Shown here piece by piece: positions 7,677 to 10,164 of a stretch of DNA of 10,164 nt (position 1 is its first letter; every line of letters begins with the position of its first letter). Source of the DNA: Rickettsiales bacterium (GTDB lineage Bacteria > Pseudomonadota > Alphaproteobacteria > Rickettsiales > UBA1997). The notes below the pieces were generated by a model. The model did no database searches, was not told the DNA's origin, and saw nothing but the letters and a program-made list of their open reading frames with translations. Location: the NCBI GenBank assembly GCA_947455365.1, contig CANGNU010000019.1:1-10164 (forward strand). The letters run 5' to 3'. A program made the position numbers and the translations under genes.

Positions 7677-8301
7677 TAAACAATTCGATTAACTTATTTA
7701 TTTCACTATTTTTGGTTTTTAGTGCCGCTCGATTAACCACTAAATAAGAGCTAACTTCAAGAATTTTATCAAACTCAACCATTTTATTTTCAACTAAAGT
7801 TTTACCACTACTGACTAAATCTAGAATAAAATCGCATAAGCCAAGCTGCGGCGCAATTTCGATTGAACCGTTGAGTTTAATGGCTTCAACCTGCACGCCT
7901 TTTTCTAAAAAATATTTTTTAGCAATTTCAGTATATTTTGTTGCAACGCGAATATGACTTAAATTTGCCAAGTTAAGTTGTGAAGATTTTTTTGCCGCAA
8001 TTGATAGCCTGCATTTACCAATTTCAAGGTCACGCACAGCAAAAATTTCGGGTGAAGAAAATTCTTCTAGAACATCTTTGCCGCAAATTCCAAGGTCGGC
8101 GGCACCAAATTTAACAAAGGTTGCCACATCAAAGCTGCGCACTTTAACAATTTCAACATTGAGAAAATTAGTTGTAAAAACCAACTTGCGTGAATTGTCA
8201 TCGAAGAAATCTTTTTCTGGCGTTAGGTTGATTTTAGCCAGTAATGGCGCTAGTTCATCAAGAATTCTGCCTTTTGGAACTGCGATTAAAATTTTTTGCA
8301 T
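7666..8301 (-). CDS. hisG: ATP phosphoribosyltransferase, short form
   Basis: HisG joins ATP and PRPP to phosphoribosyl-ATP, the first step of histidine synthesis, in the cytoplasm. At 211 residues it is the short form (HisG_S), lacking the C-terminal ACT-like regulatory domain of the ~300-residue long form; in this class the enzyme needs HisZ as a regulatory partner. Visible motifs are the N-terminal VPKGRILDE (8-16), ADLGICGKDVL (68-78), VATKYTEIAKKYF (119-131) and the PRPP-binding signature NGSIEIAPQLG...DLVSSGKTL (144-169). In the signature Cys stands at GLCD and Ser at VSSG, where Ala and Thr are common. The ATG is 2 bases after the porin stop, and the 3' end overlaps the virB6-like start by 11 bases, so the gene probably lies in an operon with non-metabolic genes. 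hisZ and the other his genes are not in the window. Confidence 0.95.
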   Translation of the reverse strand: MQKILIAVPKGRILDELAPLLAKINLTPEKDFFDDNSRKLVFTTNFLNVEIVKVRSFDVATFVKFGAADLGICGKDVLEEFSSPEIFAVRDLEIGKCRLSIAAKKSSQLNLANLSHIRVATKYTEIAKKYFLEKGVQVEAIKLNGSIEIAPQLGLCDFILDLVSSGKTLVENKMVEFDKILEVSSYLVVNRAALKTKNSEINKLIELFNVA

Positions 8302-8303
8302 TG

Positions 8304-9476
8304 TTAAAAATTTTTGATATAGCGCACTAGAACGCCAACGCTATTTTGCGTATTGATGCTAGTTTTATAATTGGTGCGCAAATTTCTGTAACCAGTTTGA
8401 ATAACTAAACTATCAAAGAAAGTGTTTTTATTGAAACGATAACCCGCAGAAATTTCTGCCATATTTTGATCGAAACCATTTTGATCAATTTGCGTGTGCT
8501 GGCGGGCGTTGTAAGCTGTGGTAATATTCCAGTTTTGCTCAATATTTGCCACTAAACTTGAGTTAAAATAATTGTCGCCAATATCAGAATTTCCGCCAAC
8601 ATTTTTCATATTCACCAATTCTACCAAACCATTCAAATTAAAATTTTCGGCAATTGGTTTTTGATAATTGATTGCCGCAGAGTATCCTTTTTGATCAGCA
8701 ACTTTGCTTGGCGACACAGCGCTGGCAAGGCTATTGGTCGCTAAGTTAATGTAAGCAAAGCGATAAAATAATTTTTCTTCTGGCGCAAAATCGAAAGAAA
8801 CATCAAGTGAAGCAACGAAAGATTTTAGAGAGCGAGTATCACCCGGAAGTGCGTCTTGCTTGCTTGCAGAAGCCCTGCCATTTACAATAGAATTGTCAAA
8901 ATTTTTGCGATCATTAGTAAATGCGCTAAACCCTAATTCATATTTTCCAATGGTCTTTTCATTGCCCGCCTTTAGAACTGAGCCAATTCCCAGCTTTTCA
9001 GTTTGCGCGTAATTATTGGCAATGTAGTCAGTCCAAAGCCCGCGTGTATTGTTATAATCAAACTGCTCTTGACCATTAGCGGTGTAGTCGTACCAATTGT
9101 TGCGGCCGTTGCGCCAAGCAATGCCAAAGTAAGGGCGAAATTTTCCGGCGTAAAGCAAAACATTGTCGCCGTTATAGCCAACACGCGCCTCGCGCAAATA
9201 AGCCCCTTCATTATTATAAAATTTATTGCGGCCGCTGGCTTGCTCTTTCAACTGCTCAGCTCTAGCATTCACTTCAAAAAACCATTTTTTATTATAGCGA
9301 AAATTTGAAATTAAGTTGACATTCGCTGCAGAATTAAGATATTCGTTACCAGAATTTGTCGCTTGATAATTATCAGTAAGCAAATTCTCCAAACGCAGTT
9401 GTGACGCGGTTTGCAAGCCTGCAAAGGCCTGATTCGTAAAAAATATCGCAACAAAAAATGATAGAATTTTTTTCAT
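8304..9476 (-). CDS. Outer-membrane beta-barrel porin-like protein
   Basis: This is a 390-residue predicted outer-membrane protein. Residues 1-19 (MKKILSFFVAIFFTNQAFA) are a clear signal peptide with an AFA cleavage site. The mature part has no cysteine, is rich in Asn, Tyr and Phe, and shows the alternating polar/hydrophobic pattern of many beta strands. It ends in Phe after a strand-like segment (GVLVRYIKNF), the usual barrel-assembly signal. GKFRPYFG (111-118) resembles a segment found in OprO/OprP-type porins, so that fold is a reasonable guess, but the substrate is unknown. The frame extends 8 codons upstream to a TTG (9500); ATG 9476 is preferred because it gives the compact signal peptide. 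The gene ends 2 bases before hisG and probably opens the porin-hisG-virB6 unit. Confidence 0.8.
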   Translation of the reverse strand: MKKILSFFVAIFFTNQAFAGLQTASQLRLENLLTDNYQATNSGNEYLNSAANVNLISNFRYNKKWFFEVNARAEQLKEQASGRNKFYNNEGAYLREARVGYNGDNVLLYAGKFRPYFGIAWRNGRNNWYDYTANGQEQFDYNNTRGLWTDYIANNYAQTEKLGIGSVLKAGNEKTIGKYELGFSAFTNDRKNFDNSIVNGRASASKQDALPGDTRSLKSFVASLDVSFDFAPEEKLFYRFAYINLATNSLASAVSPSKVADQKGYSAAINYQKPIAENFNLNGLVELVNMKNVGGNSDIGDNYFNSSLVANIEQNWNITTAYNARQHTQIDQNGFDQNMAEISAGYRFNKNTFFDSLVIQTGYRNLRTNYKTSINTQNSVGVLVRYIKNF

Positions 9477-9512
9477 GAAATTAATGAAATTTTTGCGCAA
9501 AAATAATCGCTT

Positions 9513-9548
9513 AAACTAAAGTATAATTTATGCTAATTCCACTATTAA
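9513..9548 (-). promoter_or_regulatory. Candidate promoter for the porin-hisG-virB6 unit
   Basis: Read on the minus strand, TTAATA (9548-9543, 4 of 6 to the -35 consensus) is followed after 17 bases by TATACT (9525-9520, 5 of 6 to the -10 consensus). Transcription would start near 9513, leaving a leader of about 37 bases before the ATG at 9476. The -35 lies inside the first codons of the divergent permease gene. Matches of this quality are common in AT-rich DNA, so this is a candidate only. Confidence 0.35.
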
Positions 9549-10164
9549 TCGCAATATCTTTTTCCGCCGGATTTTTCATCGAGAGCATCATTGGTTTTGG
9601 CGGAGGATTAATCGCTTATTCATTTCTTGGCTTCTTCATGGACATTAAGCAAATGGTGCTTGCCGGCCTTTACATTGGCACTTGCGCCAGCACTTATATT
9701 GTCATCACCGATCACAAATCATTCAACAAGCAAGCCTTTATAAGCGCCCTGCCCACCTGCTTTCTTGGTACTATTGTCGGCGTATTTATTTTTAGAAAAT
9801 TGTCGTCGCAGGCAATGCTGTTAACCTTCTGCATAATGGCAATTACACTTTCTGTTAAAGTAATTTTCTTCGATCACTTAAAATTTCCCCGAATTTTCAG
9901 AAGCTCTCTACTGGCTATTGGTGGGGTTTCGCACGGTTTATTTGGCATTGGCGGACCATTTGTGGTTAATGCTTTAAAAGATGAATTCAAAAATAAATCA
10001 GAGTTGCGCACTACAATGGCGGCATTCTTCGTCACGCTCAATATTTTTCGTTTCATTCAATTAATTATGCAAAATGAAATTCACTCAGAACTTTTTGCAC
10101 AAATTTGGTGGGTGATTTTTCCAATTTTTATCGCCATTTATTTTGGTTTTAAAGCGCATTTAAA
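9530..10164 (+). CDS. TSUP-family (TauE/SafE) membrane permease, N-terminal part (3' end outside window)
   Basis: The frame is open from ATG 9530 to the window end (211 codons plus two bases) with no stop, so the C-terminus is missing. The translation is a polytopic membrane protein starting MLIPLLIAISFSAGFF. It has the paired glycine motifs of the TauE/SafE (TSUP) family: ESIIGFGGGLI (18-28) in the first repeat and SHGLFGIGGPFVV (134-146) in the second. Helices are evident at about 3-35, 43-60, 70-88, 95-113, 125-145, 162-180 and 191-207. TSUP proteins move sulfur-containing anions or other organic anions across the inner membrane; the substrate here cannot be told. The second motif places most of the two-repeat fold inside the window (full proteins are about 240-260 residues). 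The gene is divergent from the porin with 53 bases between start codons. TATAAT at 9522-9527 is too close to the ATG to be its -10 box. Confidence 0.9.
   Translation, partial: MLIPLLIAISFSAGFFIESIIGFGGGLIAYSFLGFFMDIKQMVLAGLYIGTCASTYIVITDHKSFNKQAFISALPTCFLGTIVGVFIFRKLSSQAMLLTFCIMAITLSVKVIFFDHLKFPRIFRSSLLAIGGVSHGLFGIGGPFVVNALKDEFKNKSELRTTMAAFFVTLNIFRFIQLIMQNEIHSELFAQIWWVIFPIFIAIYFGFKAHL

Noticed and set aside
9477..9500. TTG at 9500 as the porin start (eight extra residues)
   Set aside because: The extension adds charged and polar residues ahead of a textbook signal peptide, and no ribosome binding site supports it. ATG 9476 is the better start.
9522..9527. Perfect TATAAT on the plus strand before the TSUP permease
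   Set aside because: Transcription would start about 7 bases downstream, inside the coding region, and the base run at the -35 position is only A/T without a match. The conserved GFGGG motif at residues 22-26 rules out a later start codon, so it is not a usable -10 for the full gene.

Overview
The window reads as a compact, AT-rich chromosome segment of an alphaproteobacterium, most likely in or near the Rickettsiales. The main grounds are: a 5-aminolevulinate synthase (the C4 route to heme, typical of alphaproteobacteria); an HdaA-type DnaA-like regulator; GatC of the indirect aminoacylation route; and a very long VirB6/TrbL-type protein with a large Cys-rich N-terminal ectodomain and a low-complexity tail, as in the expanded RvhB6 proteins of Rickettsiales. 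A hisG gene is present, whereas the best-known Rickettsia lack histidine biosynthesis. This points to a less reduced lineage, but the taxonomic call is inference. TGA is used as a stop, so the standard bacterial code fits.

Layout. On the plus strand at the left are the 3' part of a PIF1/RecD-like helicase (1-951), an EamA/DMT permease overlapping it by 4 bases (948-1847), and hemA (1908-3086), which is preceded by a 26-base dyad. A convergent ruvX follows on the minus strand (3164-3628). It is divergent from gatC (3666-3956), which is followed after 5 bases by hdaA (3962-4630, GTG start). The right half is a minus-strand cluster read from right to left: an outer-membrane porin-like protein (8304-9476), hisG (7666-8301) and the giant virB6-like gene (4620-7676). 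These are so tightly packed (2-base gap, then an 11-base overlap) that they look like one transcription unit. The virB6-like gene overlaps the convergent hdaA by 11 bases. At the right edge a TSUP/TauE-SafE permease (9530 onward) starts divergently from the porin and runs off the window.

Functional themes. There is housekeeping (heme synthesis, rRNA processing by RuvX, Gln/Asn-tRNA charging, control of replication initiation). There is also an envelope and secretion block (porin plus T4SS inner-membrane channel component) that carries one histidine-biosynthesis gene inside it. No gap exceeds 300 bases, and no RNA gene, mobile element or CRISPR array was recognised. No start codon in the window has a clear Shine-Dalgarno sequence. 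I see no wholly new system; the most noteworthy item is the virB6-like gene, with its Cys-rich ectodomain and its coupling to hisG and a porin.
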